Shown in pieces: positions 1-10,062 of a DNA stretch of 64,000 nt. A program made the position numbers and the translations under genes. Below the pieces are notes generated by a model that saw only the letters and a list, made by a program, of their open reading frames with translations, made no database searches and had not been told where the DNA came from. This DNA is from Neobacillus sp. PS3-34 (GTDB lineage: Bacteria; Bacillota; Bacilli; Bacillales; Cytobacillaceae): NCBI RefSeq assembly GCF_030915465.1, contig NZ_CP133267.1, forward strand, positions 2,634,501-2,698,500, read 5' to 3'. Each line of letters begins with the position of its first letter. Positions within the stretch are counted from its first letter, which is position 1.

Positions 1-105
1 ACTCAAAGCCGCATAGCGAATATCGGTTCTTCTGGATAATTCTCTTAATGGTAAACCCTTATCCATCATTAACTTATGAATTTTCCCTCTCACTTTTCGC
101 CTCAT
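1..105 (-). CDS. XRE/Cro-CI family HTH regulator, N-terminal part
   Basis: The first 35 codons of a minus-strand gene that runs off the left edge. ATG at 105 follows AAGGAG with 5-nt spacing. The peptide begins MRRKVRGKIHKLMMDKG and continues LPLRELSRRTDIRYAALS, the helix 1 to helix 3 pattern of the XRE fold (a basic helix, then LRELSRRTDI as helix 2 and YAALS entering the recognition helix). It is probably a small single-domain DNA-binding protein. The end of the gene and its target are outside the window. Confidence 0.7.
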   Translation of the reverse strand, partial: MRRKVRGKIHKLMMDKGLPLRELSRRTDIRYAALS

Positions 106-155
106 AGTTCTCCTTACATCCAATTAAATTGACTATAAAGAAAAACTAACATAAT

Positions 156-201
156 AAAATCCCGCGAGTGGTACGCATATGCGTACCACTCGCGGGATTT
201 T
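156..201. terminator. 46-bp perfect palindrome, bidirectional hairpin
   Basis: A perfect palindrome centred on CATATG at 176-181, with arms CCCGCGAGTGGTACGCA and its complement, flanked by A and T runs on both sides. It could terminate transcription either way. A degenerate copy (11524-11574) sits in the same relative place in the duplicated segment. Confidence 0.7.
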
Positions 202-302
202 TTGTGTCTGAAATCAATTTGGATGATTGTCCATGTTCTGCCTTGATAGATTTTAAAGTAAAGGGCATTTCATAAATAAGAGGTTTGTATAAAAAGACAA
301 TA

Positions 303-345
303 AAAATAGGCAAAGAGTTATGAACAGCTCTTTGCCTATATATTT
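303..345 (-). terminator. Rho-independent terminator of the decayed CoiA-like gene
   Basis: A 12-bp stem (ATAGGCAAAGAG with CTCTTTGCCTAT) is followed on the minus strand by a T-rich tract. The same hairpin lies downstream of the intact paralogue at 11679-11712. Confidence 0.65.
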
Positions 346-472
346 GACAGTAAAAATTACTAAGTGGTCCTATTAAAGAGGTTTTTCAACGATTTGCAGC
401 TTGTTACTTATAATCAGTTGTCATTTTCAGTGTGTTCTTGATTATCTAAGTTATGCCTAAGATTACATTGGA

Positions 473-812
473 TCATAACTCATCTAATAATCTCTTTAAA
501 TCCGAATATGTGGTTACATTGTTTTTCTCGACTAAATCCCATACCAAATGGGAATTGACGCCACCTACTCTAAGCAGCATATAGTTTGTCCAAAGTTCAA
601 TTTGCTGAGATTGCGTCAACCCGATTCTGGCTCTTAATACTTCTTTAAGTTAGTATTCGATAGGGATTTCGAAAGTAGTGAATATGCAGTTTATCGTGTT
701 GAATTCGTTTTTTTTGATTTATTTTTCTTGTAACCGTTATTCTACAGTTGCTCTCAGTCTATTCAAATCTCATTTTTTATCTCTATCTTCCGTTTTTGGC
801 GAGAAGCTTTAT
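473..812 (-). pseudogene. C-terminal remnant of a CoiA-like protein gene
   Basis: Read on the minus strand, this ends with RLLDEL and a TGA, exactly like the intact gene ending at 11847, and aligns with about its last 110 codons. The frame is interrupted and no start remains, so it is a dead 3' fragment. It is best explained by duplication of the 11.5-13.1 kb locus followed by loss of the 5' two thirds. I saw no insertion sequence at the break near 812. Confidence 0.65.
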
Positions 813-883
813 AAAAGTTCTTAAGCTCAAATACCACCTACAGAGGTATTTGAAAAGTTAGATTGTCGGTATTATTAGAAATG

Positions 884-1478
884 CTAGGAAGCCTTTTCTT
901 GAATGGGATTTTCATAAGAAATATAACATTCCAATGATTTTAAAACTGTTACATCTCTACGTAGGATAGTAGTTTTACGAAAAATAAACATACCTAAACA
1001 AATACTAATTACCAAAAACAAACCTGAAATTTGAGAGTAGAGATCCTGCGAATGATATTCAAAACTTTTATTTAAAAAAAGAACAGTTAGACTGGTTAAT
1101 GCTGACGCAGCAAAAGCGACAAACATCATAATATATATGGGTTGCTTTTTGATGTTTCTACTAACACTTCTAAGTATTTTATGAAAATTAATATATCCTC
1201 TTTTTTGAAATCTTGCTCTTTTAAATCGGAAATGATCCAATTGAAAAAATTTCTATCACCATAAATTTTCCAATACTTTCTTTTTAAAACTTTATTATAG
1301 TAAGAATACACCAGATCGTCCTTCACTAATAATATTTCGGGTCTAATAAAAAATAAAACAATAACTCCTATACGCCTAAAAGGAAAAAAAGAACTAAACA
1401 CTGAGATTTTAAGTTTTTATGGTATGAGTTTTCAATATTTATAATTCCGAAAATAAACCAAAATAAATAATAAAACAT
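884..1478 (-). pseudogene. Small membrane protein gene with two frameshifts
   Basis: Three minus-strand frames join into one plausible protein. ATG at 1478 follows AAGAGGTGAAAA and gives MFYYLFWFIFGIINIENS. A second frame (to 1126) carries FRRIGVIVLFFIRPEILL. A third (to 884) carries MMFVAFAASALTSLTVLF and GLFLVISICLGMFIF. The joined product of about 198 residues would have four hydrophobic segments and a charged middle. Shifts fall near 1380-1400 and 1130-1140, the latter in an ATATATAT tract. I do not recognise the family. The shifts lie in AT-rich sequence, so they are more likely real decay than the G/C-run shifts seen elsewhere in the window. Confidence 0.5.
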
Positions 1479-1829
1479 TTTTCACCTCTTAATTAAATTC
1501 AAGTATAATCCTATTTTAATTTAGGAATAAAATTAAAGCATTAATTTTTTATTGAATATCGGCAATTTCGGTGCCTGTATCACGGCCTTAGGCTGGTTAA
1601 AAAATGATAAAATTTCGGTGCATGTCACGCCCCGGATTTACTTGTTTCACAATTGGTTTCACGGAGTGGAGAGTAGAAATATCGGTGTCATCACGTTCAG
1701 AGGTTTGCACCGATTCTATCTAAATATAGATAGGTTTATAACCTGTAAATCATAATAGCTAATTCTGTGGAAAAACAGTTAATAAAACGTTTGATTGAAT
1801 CGGTTTCGTGTTTATATTTTTATAAGTGA
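1479..1829. repeat. Intergenic region with fragments of the dispersed repeat
   Basis: About 350 bp without a credible gene. Position 1615-1671 carries a repeat piece (GTGCATGTCACGCCCCGGA, then a CTTGTTTCAC stretch) that recurs at 8370-8446. Position 1775-1800 carries a partial AACGTTTGATT arm. The only long open frame here (1552-1755) is built from these repeats and has no ribosome binding site. Confidence 0.5.
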
Positions 1830-1876
1830 AAAAGAGGCAGCATGACTTCATATTCGAAGATGCTGCCTCATTCTTT
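1830..1876 (-). terminator. Terminator downstream of the 1883 gene
   Basis: The stem GAGGCAGCAT (1834-1843) pairs with ATGCTGCCTC (1860-1869), followed on the minus strand by CTTTTTCACTT. The same stem type recurs at 19127-19176 after another minus-strand gene. Confidence 0.8.
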
Positions 1877-1882
1877 GAAGGA

Positions 1883-2149
1883 TTATTTCAGATCTGTCAG
1901 GTCATAGCTTTTTGTTTCGTTTATGGTGCCGAAGTCTTTTTTTGATAAATAGGGAAAATGCTTCAAATCAATTTCTCTAACAAACATGGAGATGGCGTTA
2001 TACGTACAAAAAGATAATTTACTGGTAGCGATGCAGCCGTTTGAATATCTGCCCATGCGCTCTACTATATAATCAATCGACTTGCCCTTTATGTAGTACT
2101 CCGAGGTGGTGTGTGCTTTGGAAGTGACATATAAGATGAAATAGTTCAT
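1883..2149 (-). CDS. Hypothetical protein, 88 aa
   Basis: The start is ATG at 2149, preceded by GGAGG at 8-nt spacing (GGAGGCATTACC). The longer frame to 2221 has only a GAGGA overlapping its ATG. The protein starts MNYFILYVTSKAHTTSEYY and is a mixed alpha/beta polypeptide with two cysteines (in SNGCIATS and SFCTY), with no signal peptide or membrane segment. It lies 82 bp downstream of the XRE gene in the same direction and ends at a strong terminator, so the two may be co-transcribed. I do not recognise the family. A role as partner of the regulator is only inferred from position. Confidence 0.55.
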   Translation of the reverse strand: MNYFILYVTSKAHTTSEYYIKGKSIDYIVERMGRYSNGCIATSKLSFCTYNAISMFVREIDLKHFPYLSKKDFGTINETKSYDLTDLK

Positions 2150-2231
2150 GGTAATGCCTCCATCGTATCCATTTTTCCTTAACGGATTTTCACCAATTTC
2201 AACAGGTGATTTGATTTTCATTCCTCATACT

Positions 2232-2462
2232 TTATCTCTTTTTATCCTCCGCTTCTTTTACTAGCTCCCACGTCTTCATATCCAGTTCTCTCGCTATCGC
2301 AGCAAGTTTATCGAGGGTTGGACTGTTTTTATCGTTTTCGAGGTTACTCATATATTTTCGCGTGATGCCACTGCGAAATGCCAGTTCATCTTGTTTAATC
2401 CCCTTAACTTCTCTCAACCTTATTATGGTCTTGCCAATGTAAATGGTCCTCTTTTTCTCCAA
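2232..2462 (-). CDS. Small XRE family transcriptional regulator
   Basis: An HTH_3 fold is clear: IGKTIIRLREVKGIKQDELA, then FRSGITRKYMSNLENDKNSP and a closing helix, LDKLAAIARELDMKTWELV. This is essentially a stand-alone Cro/CI DNA-binding domain that would dimerise on a short operator. I chose TTG at 2462 because AAGGAG lies 9 nt upstream, giving 76 residues. A GTG start at 2516 is open but lacks a ribosome binding site and adds a charged tail unusual for the family. It could regulate itself and the gene at 1883. No operator was recognised. Confidence 0.8.
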   Translation of the reverse strand: MEKKRTIYIGKTIIRLREVKGIKQDELAFRSGITRKYMSNLENDKNSPTLDKLAAIARELDMKTWELVKEAEDKKR

Positions 2463-2772
2463 GGAATTTTTCTCCTTTTTAAGACCATTAGATACCTCGC
2501 GAAAACTCTTAACCACGTAATATATGACGCATTAGACCGGTAGGAGGAAATGTTTTTATAGGATTCATATTAGGTAGATGAAATCTTATGAAGCCATACA
2601 TGAAATTAATGTTTTTGCCCCTTCGCTGTAGTAATAGCTTGAAACATGATATGGGACAAGCATTTTATTGGTATATAATAGAATATAAGATATTTACTGT
2701 AAAAAATGAATAGAGTCGATTGATTTGAGTTTTCAAATTAGCGGGAAATCAACTCCATAGGAGGAGAACAGC
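2463..2772. other. Divergent intergenic region
   Basis: About 310 bp between the divergent XRE gene and the nuclease gene. A TATAAT hexamer at 2674-2679 is a plausible -10 for the nuclease gene, with only a poor -35 (GGGACA) upstream. GGAGGAG at 2760-2766 is its ribosome binding site. Nothing else was recognised. Confidence 0.4.
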
Positions 2773-3489
2773 TTGAGTAAAAGAAGAACCAAAAAACAAC
2801 AACGAGAATTAGAAGAAGGAATTAAAGGATTAATTGGTATGGTGGGATTAGGCTCCTATTGGTTTACAAGATCCATCTACCAGACCGGAATTATCATGGG
2901 CATTGCCCTCATCTTAATCATCGCTATAGCAATCTATAAAAAAAATAAACGAAATGAACGTCTAAGAAATTCAGGTATTAGTGAAATTGATGCAATGGAT
3001 GGCATTCAATTTGAACATTATTTAAAAGAACTGTACAAGTCCAAAGGCTATGCTGCTGAGGTTACCAGTGCAAGTGGTGATTATGGAGGAGATTTATTGC
3101 TTTCGAAGGAAGGTAGAAAAGTCGTCGTCCAGGCAAAACGGTATTCAAAGGATGTCGGTATAAAAGCAGTTCAGGAAGTGGTCGGTGCAAAAGCCTATTA
3201 TTCAGCAGATGAAGCCTGGGTTGTTTCCAATAGCTACTTTACAAAAGCAGCTAAAGAACTGGCAAAGAAAAGCAATGTAGTATTAGTAGACCGCGATGAG
3301 CTAATAGAGAGTATTCTTGGTTCAAATCCAGGTATGAAAAGGGAGAGTTCGTCGGTGACCGTTTCTGGCAACGCGGTTACTGTATGCAGTAAATGTGGCA
3401 GCCCGATGGTTCTGAAGACAGGGAAGAGAGGGAAATTTCTTGGCTGCAGTAATTTTCCTAACTGCAGGTTTACGCAGGATGCTGGGTGA
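2773..3489 (+). CDS. Membrane-anchored Mrr-type restriction endonuclease-like protein with zinc finger
   Basis: 238 residues, TTG start preceded by GGAGGAGAACAGC. After a basic N terminus, residues about 20-55 are hydrophobic (one or two membrane helices). Residues 75-180 form the Mrr_cat nuclease fold: G-G-D at 105-107 and Q-A-K at 120-122 match the catalytic D...(Q/E)xK motif. The C terminus has C205, C208, C225 and C231 in the pattern of a topoisomerase-type C4 zinc ribbon. Such proteins are thought to cleave or sense foreign or modified DNA at the membrane, but their substrates are mostly unknown. It is a lone gene. The catalytic residues look complete, so an active nuclease is likely. 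Confidence 0.85.
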   Translation: MSKRRTKKQQRELEEGIKGLIGMVGLGSYWFTRSIYQTGIIMGIALILIIAIAIYKKNKRNERLRNSGISEIDAMDGIQFEHYLKELYKSKGYAAEVTSASGDYGGDLLLSKEGRKVVVQAKRYSKDVGIKAVQEVVGAKAYYSADEAWVVSNSYFTKAAKELAKKSNVVLVDRDELIESILGSNPGMKRESSSVTVSGNAVTVCSKCGSPMVLKTGKRGKFLGCSNFPNCRFTQDAG

Positions 3490-3512
3490 GTTTACTTCTT
3501 GGTCTACCTCGA

Positions 3513-3665
3513 AGTTTGTCGGAAAATAGTTAATCAAACGTTTGATTGAATGAGGGCAAAAGCTTGGTATGAATGGATTTAAATAATATTCCCGTGCCTG
3601 TCACTTCCCTTAATCAACCGTTTTCCTGATTTATCAACCGAAAATAGGAAGTTTATCAACTTTTA
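3513..3665. repeat. Dispersed-repeat arm followed by degenerate 21-bp TATCAACC units
   Basis: From 3513 the repeat arm runs through TTAATCAAACGTTTGATTGA to a lone GTGCCTGTCAC. At 3612, 3632 and 3654 come three AATCAAC or TATCAAC units about 21 bp apart, matching the clearer tandem array at 51443-51540. Confidence 0.65.
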
Positions 3666-3730
3666 ATAGATTGAGTGGAGGGACAGACCTCTACTGAGGT
3701 AAAGCGAGAGAGGACAGACTCCCATCAAGA

Positions 3731-3770
3731 AAAGGCCGAACATCACAAGGATGTCCGGCCATTCTTTTTT
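3731..3770. terminator. Terminator downstream of the subtilase gene
   Basis: The stem GGCCGAACAT (3734-3743) with ATGTCCGGCC (3751-3760), one internal mismatch, is flanked by T-rich sequence on the plus side and TTTTCTTG on the minus side. It can serve the minus-strand protease gene and read-through from the left. Confidence 0.75.
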
Positions 3771-3781
3771 GAAAATCCATC

Positions 3782-6700
3782 TTATTTGATTTTTAATTCC
3801 AGCGATTCTACTTTGCTTTGGTAGAGGGTACCGTATATGTCTACTGTTTTTAGTGATGGTGTGAGTGTTGTAGAAATCGCTTTATCATTGATCCATTTAA
3901 AGTAATAGGTCACCACGGTTCCTTCGTCTTTTGGATCCTTCGTTACATCGCCCACGAAGGAGGCGGTGTATTCGATTGTATTTGCACCTGCATTGTTTTT
4001 TATGGTGTCAATAGGAGCAAGATCCGTTGCAAAATAGTCCCCGGCATTTCCGCTTGTCACGGGTGTTCCGTCCTTACCGACCAGCTGAAGAACTGAAGGA
4101 TCATAGTTAATGATAGACTGTAATCCGTAAGTGTAAGCCGCATGGGAAATGAATGCTTTTATTTCAATAATATCGCCGGGTTGAGGCTGCCTTGTCCGGG
4201 ACAAGCTGTAAAAGTGTTTCGTTTTGTCCAACGTAAACATCTTTTTGTTCTCCCTGCACGCCATCATTTTTCTTCACGAATTGAGCATCGAGACTGTTTA
4301 CCATACCATCTCTATTGATATCTGCTTTGTCTGCCATCCAGTCCGGATAATACCCGTTTTCGGTCTTATCGTTAAGATAGCGGTTGATCACCATCCGGTC
4401 GTAAAAATCAACCTTGTTATCACCATTTGTATCACCGGCTGTTTGAAGCACGACTGGCAATTCCAATAAAGATACGGGAAGCGCCTTGCCATTTGCATCC
4501 GTTTTGGCCACATAGACATTTTTTATCCATGCACTAACATGTCCGGGGGCGAGTAATTCAATATCATATGTCTCTCCTGGTTTTAGTCCACCTATTAAAT
4601 AACTGCCGTCATAGCCAAATTCCCAGCCAAAGTCTTTCCGGTAACCGTCCAAAGCAAGAAGTTCCTGGTTTGTTGCGGAGTTATATACCTTGATTCTGGT
4701 ACCATCTCCTCCGTATACCACATCTGTCCGTGGCTGGCCGTTTTTATCGAGGAATGCCTCCAGCTTTAGCTTGCCGGTCAATTCGGCAGGGGAAGTGAAG
4801 ACCTCCATTGTTTTTTCCGTACTCATTAATGCTTGTGATCCAGCCGGGCTCGTATAGGCTGCCTTTGTCACATGGAATGTTTTTTGCCCAAGTGCACTTA
4901 CCTCAGGGCTGGTGTTAAAATAAACGTTTGCGACAGGGATGTTGCCGTCCAGGCCGGTCGCTAAACTTTTACCGTCCACCTTAATGCTTAGGGTATTACC
5001 ATTGTTATCTGCGCTTACCACGGCATTCGGAAACTTTTTCAGGAATTCCTGAGATGGCTCTGCTTTTACATAGGTAAAAACGGAATTGTCATAACCCAGT
5101 TCAAATTCTCCTGACAGATAATCCTTTACCTGATTCGCATTTAATGCCACTTTCATTTCTTTGCCAAGCTCGACGTCGTTCGCTTCGACTGAAGTGCTTT
5201 TATCATAATGAAGGGTAAAAGTCTCCGTATTTTCATTTCCTGCTTTATCAGCTACTGTCACTGTCAATGTGCTCGTTCCAGGGGGAATATTTTGAATGGC
5301 AAAATCCATGTTTTCGTCTTTTGTCTCATATCTGGCTTGTAAATCAGGTGATTCAGCCGATACAACCTTGCCATCCTGTTTGATTTCATACTTTATTTTA
5401 ATCATATTAAACAATGCGTTATCCGAAAACATCCAATTCTTCACGATGTACACAATTTTTGTTCCTGTTATGGAGCCCATCCAGTCAGACGAGCTAACGG
5501 TAATGTCATGGCTTTTGTTATCGTCAAGCAGAATTTGTGTTTTATCACTCTCAACCACGGCTAATTTGTTTTTATAAGTGTCATTTCCGTATTGGTCTGT
5601 TGATGCAAAATATATACTGTACAGGCCGGATATTGCTGTTTTTTCCTCTAACAGATTGCCTTGATCGTCAATTGGCTGATACGAACCGTTCCAGGTAAAA
5701 TGATGGTCGCCTTTCGTTAATTCATCTGTTTGTATATCCTTGATTAATCCGATTTCTCCCGTATCATGATTGAGGGCAAAAAAGTAGCCTTCATTCATTT
5801 TCGTATTCAGGGAATAATCAATGGTTGTCGTATCCTTTATACCGTCTCCATTCGGTGAAAGGAATTGGTATAGTGCAAAGGAAGAAACACCAGGGAATAT
5901 TTTTGCGTTTTTAAAAGCAGCAAATGGCACCTGGAGCTTAGGGACATTGCGGCCATCCGGCGCTAAATAGACAAATCCTTCATACCTTCCGTCGGCTCCT
6001 GCCTCATCCGGCTTTAACGTTACCTGTATCTCTTTTTCACTTTTGGCAGGTATCGTAATGTTTTTTGTATCAAAAACCAGCCTTGGTTCACCGCCGCCTG
6101 CAAGCGTAGGGGTAGGATTTTCTTCATCCGGAACCTCATTGGTGAAGTATTTCATCTCATAAGACAGTTTATACGTCACTGGATTGGAAGAGCTGTTTTT
6201 TATTGAAATTGTTTTTGTTTTATCTGCACTTCCCCATATATCGCCAAAGTTAAGGGAAGCGGTGTGGTATTCCACTTGTTCAGGTGATGTTCCCCCGAGT
6301 GGATCCTTTGTCAATAAAGCAGTCTCCGGGACTTCGGCCACTATTTCGTCTGTTAACGCCTTAAGCGGCTGAACACGTCCCGAGCCTGTTTCCAAAACGC
6401 TGTACGGCCCTTGGGTAAAAATGCTTGTATCAAGCTTTTTGGAGGTGTTCATCAGCAATGCCTTAATATCAAACGAATGATAAGTTGGATGGGCTTGCTT
6501 CATTAGTGCTGAAATACCGGCAACCATTGGAGTTGCCATACTGGTTCCGGACATGCGGGCATAGGAATGGGAGTAATCCCCATTAAGTGACGGTACGGTT
6601 GAATAGATTGAAACCCCTGGTGCCACGACATCCGGTTTAATATCCCATGTATCCTTTACCGGACCATTCGAACTGAAATCAGCGATATCATCACCAGGAT

Positions 6701-8213
6701 AAGTGTCCCTGGTTACATCGATAAGACGGATGAACGAAGATTTACTTCTTGCCGCTTCCACAACTGCTGCCAGTTCCCGGCCATCATCGCCCCTCATGTC
6801 AAACATAGGAAGCGTTCCAATCACGGGGAACGGACGGTTAATGTTTTCATTCAGACCATCTGCATTAAATGCAATCAATGCTTTTGCGCCAGCCTGCTGT
6901 GCCAGTTTGTTCATGTCGTCAAACACCATGACCCCTCTCTTGGCGAGGGCAATTTTTCCTTTAACATTTACCTTTTTAAAATCAGCCTCTGTACCGAGTC
7001 CAACGTACACCACTTCTGAATCGCGGTAAAATTCCTTTAGGTTTCCAGGCTCCGACTCCAGCATCCAGTTTAACTGATACTTTTTATCCGTTGAAGCACG
7101 GGTAGCTGCTTTATACTGATAAGAATTGATAGGCAAATAAGATGCACCGACCGAGATGGGAAGAGGGGCACCGGCTGGTGATGTGACAGTTCCCAAATTG
7201 CGTCCGTTGCCGTAGTTTCCGTTGGCCACAACCGTGATCACATCTGCAAGCATCGCATTATTAACCGCTCTGCTGGTGGCAGTGTCAGCATCGTTCACCG
7301 GTGCACCCAATGATAGATTGATCACATCCATGCCATCTTTTACTGCTTTTTCAATCCCAGCTATGACCCATTCATCATAGCCGCCCTGCGGTCCGAGAAC
7401 ACGGTAGACATAAAGGTCGGATTGTGGGGCAACGCCTTTCATGCCTCCAGCCTTTGGATTCCCCCTGCCGGCAATAATACCCGATACATGGGTACCGTGA
7501 ACGGAAGTTACTTCACTGTTTCCTTCGTAAGGGTCTTTATCCTGGTCGACAAAATCATACCCGCCTTTGTAAGCATTTTTTAAATCTGGGTGTTTGTAGT
7601 CAATTCCCGTATCAATCACACCGATTTTCATGCCTTTACCGGTAAATCCGGCTGACCAAACCTGGTTCACCCCAAGGAAAGCCATAGGGTCAGTATTAGA
7701 CGCTTTATTGGCAGAATCCTTTTCGTTTGGAATCGGCTCGATTTTGTGATTTTTATAAACCGCGACCACTTCATCTGAATCTATTAGTTTTGGAAGCTCG
7801 GATGATTTGATTTCCATGGCCATTCCGTTAAAAACCGTATCATATGTAGTCTTGATTTTGGCATGGAGATTTTTCTTTGTGATTTGATCTTTGATTTTGT
7901 CGTGGCTCTTTTTGATCTCAAGCTCTGCATTTACCTTATTGAATGACTTATTTCTTATTCCCTGTTTCACGATTGGATCGGTCTTAAGCTCGACAATTAC
8001 ATTTTCACTTTTCTCTGAGTTTAAATGAATGGCCGGATCAATATAAAGATTCTTGTCTGGACTTTGAAGAAGCGTTTTTGCTTTTATTGTTTGTGCGAGG
8101 CTGTTAATACGATCATTTTTCGCTGCTGGTGCCGCTGCATGGACTGCCGAAAAGTTACTGAAAACCAGCAATCCAGATAAAAGAATGCTTGCTCCTTTTT
8201 TAACCTTTTTCAT
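3782..8213 (-). pseudogene. Secreted Vpr-like S8 serine protease with dockerin and cohesin-like modules, frameshifted near the 3' end
   Basis: ATG at 8213 begins a 1349-codon frame that stops at 4164; the neighbouring frame to 3782 carries the rest. Signal peptide 1-26. Inhibitor_I9-type propeptide about 70-155. S8 domain with D201 (IGVIDTGID), H239 (SVHGTHVSG), N333 and S558 (GTSMATPMVAG). A PA-like insert spans about 370-500. Next come Fn3/Ig-like domains, a cohesin-like domain and a dockerin-like pair of calcium loops (DTNGDNKVDFYD, DINRDGMVNSLD). A second cohesin-like domain (PGDIIEIKAF to the end) lies in the shifted frame. The break is near 4190, at GGCAGCCTC, and needs two added bases or one removed. 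The protease domain itself is intact. It would degrade extracellular protein and may be held in a surface complex. Confidence 0.85.
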
Positions 8214-8369
8214 TTCATTCCTCCACGTAATGTTTTTTTGTTCTTTTTTGAGTACACCTCCTTTCTGTCATAGTCGAAAACACCCAGAAAGAGGTTACAA
8301 ATCATTGATGATTTTTGCTCGACAATTTCTTTTGGCATTTAAACAAAAAATGAAGTCAATAATAAATCC

Positions 8370-8446
8370 GGTGCCTGTCAGGTCCCGGATTATCTTGTTT
8401 CACGATGGGTCTCACGGATGCCTGTCACGCCCCGGAATTTGTCGGA
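8370..8446. repeat. Two partial dispersed-repeat ends
   Basis: GGTGCCTGTCAGGTCCCGGA, a CTTGTTTCAC stretch, then CCTGTCACGCCCCGGAATTT at 8420-8439. These are the left ends of the composite repeat, without its hairpin. They fill the gap upstream of the protease gene, where I see no clear promoter. Confidence 0.6.
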
Positions 8447-8556
8447 GATTAATAGAGTTTTAGATAGATATAAAGTGATAGAAGAAGTTGCAGCTGAATA
8501 TTGTTGGGGTGGTTGGTTGTTACGCTTCTTTCTGTTTTGGGAAGGAGGTGATAAAC

Positions 8557-8691
8557 ATGGAAACTTTTCTTGAAATTCTACGAGAAGTTCTGAAGGGAAT
8601 TAATAATAAAGTCACTTGTCTAACATCTCCCCTTACAATTAAACTCTCTGTTATTGGGCTAACAATTACAGGGAGGTATAAGCAGTGCTAA
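8557..8691 (+). CDS. Possible small protein, 44 aa
   Basis: ATG at 8557 is preceded by AAGGAGGTGAT with ideal spacing, one of the strongest ribosome binding sites in the window. The product starts METFLEILREVLKGINNKV and ends with a hydrophobic LTIKLSVIGLTI and a basic tail. There is no family I recognise. It could be a small membrane-active peptide or a relic. Just downstream, GTG at 8685 with GGGAGG starts a 20-codon frame (VTDIIHIKQEVNIKSRS) resembling the start of an IS21-type transposase, so this area may hold mobile-element debris. Confidence 0.4.
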   Translation: METFLEILREVLKGINNKVTCLTSPLTIKLSVIGLTITGRYKQC

Positions 8692-8901
8692 CAGTGACTG
8701 ATATTATTCATATCAAACAAGAAGTGAATATAAAAAGTCGTTCTTAGTTTGGATATGGGTTACAGCCATTTTTTATAAAACGTTTGATTAAGAAAATGAA
8801 AGTGGGAATCTGGTCGAGAGATGGAATATTATGAATAACGGTTTTAGTATAGAAAATGAAAGGCTAACCCTAATGCTGCATAGGTTAGCCTTTACTATTT
8901 A

Positions 8902-10062
8902 TTAGAATGCTTTGCCGTCATTCGCATTCAGCTGGGTTACTAGTCGATCCACAGCAGTTTGTCCAACCGCATTGGTATCAGAGATTTCTTTTACCTTGGT
9001 CATTTTATCATTCTTTGCTCCAGAGGCTGCGATGATAGGAGTGATGATGTCCGGAATGATATAATCAGCATCTCCTTGGTTTACATTCGCAGGCAGCTGG
9101 ACATGATTGGATACCCCATCAGGTGCTTTTCTTACGTAATCATGGACTTGAACAAGATGCTGCGTATTAACTGGCTTCGCGTCTCGCCCGTGATAAGAAA
9201 AGTTGTTAGTAGGGTCCCCGTCAGGTGCTGTTCTTACGTAATCATGGACTTGAACAAGATGCTGCGTATAAACTGGCTTCGCGTCTGGTCCGTGATAAGA
9301 AAAGTTGTTAGTAGGGTCCCCGTCAGGTGCTGTTCTTACATGAGCCTGTACATGCTGTAAATCGCTGCTATTTACCGCTCCTGATTGGGAAGATGGCAGG
9401 ACTGTATCGCTATTAGACAGCATATGACCATTTGGTGCAATATGATCTCCACCCGTCATAACATGGCCGTCGGTAAAGGCTGCATCATGGCCAAAAAAAT
9501 CGCCGCCAATATGCATTTTTAAGAATGGAAGGATAAAAGAAATTATGATGAGCGGAGCACTCCCCATTATTCCCAGTGCTGATGAGCTAGTATATCCCTG
9601 CCTGTATAGCCATACTAAAATGGCTCTTAAAACAAAGCATCCTATAAGGGCAACTGTTAAAGCTTCTAAAAAAACGGAGGTGGAAAAATAGGATGACAGC
9701 CACAAATAGGGCTCTGTGCTTATTTTGGCAATAATGCCCCCGGCTGACCCATAGATGAAAATTCCCGCTACAAACGGCTTCCAATTTTTTATAACAAATC
9801 CTATCCTCATTATAAAGAGTACAATCATGATAATTAAAATGATCGGTGCCAGGGGAGGAATAAGTGCCGATATTCCACCTAAAATCAGCATGTACATTAG
9901 CATAGTTTTAAGCAATCTAAACGAGGTTACCAAAAAGAAAATGACCATTCCAATTGCCGATATTACCGGATGAAAAAAACCAAGAAAAAGGATACTCGGA
10001 AATAAGATTAACGCGGCACGATGATGTGATGACTCTTTCTGTATCTGAATCCAGTCTTGCAT
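8902..10062 (-). CDS. Membrane protein with tandem 34-residue repeats
   Basis: ATG at 10062 has AAAGGAAG 6 nt upstream and gives MQDWIQIQKESSHHRA, 386 residues; the longer frame to 10119 lacks a site. Residues about 15-185 form six or so hydrophobic segments. The C-terminal half is hydrophilic and repetitive: two and a half copies of a 34-residue unit with APDGDPTNNFSYHG and QHLVQVHDYVR, then a tail ending QLNANDGKAF. The DNA units are 102 bp and nearly identical, so the array is recent. The gene is divergent from a WHH nuclease toxin gene, and PDG-type repeats are common in secreted toxin systems. A role in display or export is inference only. No family recognised. Confidence 0.7.
   Translation of the reverse strand: MQDWIQIQKESSHHRAALILFPSILFLGFFHPVISAIGMVIFFLVTSFRLLKTMLMYMLILGGISALIPPLAPIILIIMIVLFIMRIGFVIKNWKPFVAGIFIYGSAGGIIAKISTEPYLWLSSYFSTSVFLEALTVALIGCFVLRAILVWLYRQGYTSSSALGIMGSAPLIIISFILPFLKMHIGGDFFGHDAAFTDGHVMTGGDHIAPNGHMLSNSDTVLPSSQSGAVNSSDLQHVQAHVRTAPDGDPTNNFSYHGPDAKPVYTQHLVQVHDYVRTAPDGDPTNNFSYHGRDAKPVNTQHLVQVHDYVRKAPDGVSNHVQLPANVNQGDADYIIPDIITPIIAASGAKNDKMTKVKEISDTNAVGQTAVDRLVTQLNANDGKAF
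9131..9340. repeat. 102-bp in-frame tandem repeats
   Basis: CTTACGTAATCATGGACTTG recurs with a period of exactly 102 bp at 9131 and 9233, and CTTACATGAGCCTGTAC starts a third, diverged unit at 9335. The period is a multiple of three, so copy-number change would not shift the frame of the host gene. Confidence 0.85.

Larger units (their letters stand above)
156..812. repeat. Decayed duplicate of segment 11524-12196
   Basis: Collinear similarity with 11524-12196: the palindrome, the CTTTGCCTAT hairpin, and the 3' end of the CoiA-like gene in the same order. Point changes and small indels are frequent, and the coding part is broken here, so this is the degenerate copy. I see no inverted repeats or target duplication at its ends. 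Confidence 0.7.

Noticed and set aside
1552..1755. 67-codon plus-strand frame
   Set aside because: Built of dispersed-repeat sequence (GTCACGCCCCGG etc.), no ribosome binding site, unnatural composition.
8685..8747. Possible IS21-type transposase start (VTDIIHIKQEVN)
   Set aside because: Only 20 codons with a stop; similarity is by eye and no other transposase part is present, so it is only noted under the 8557 gene.
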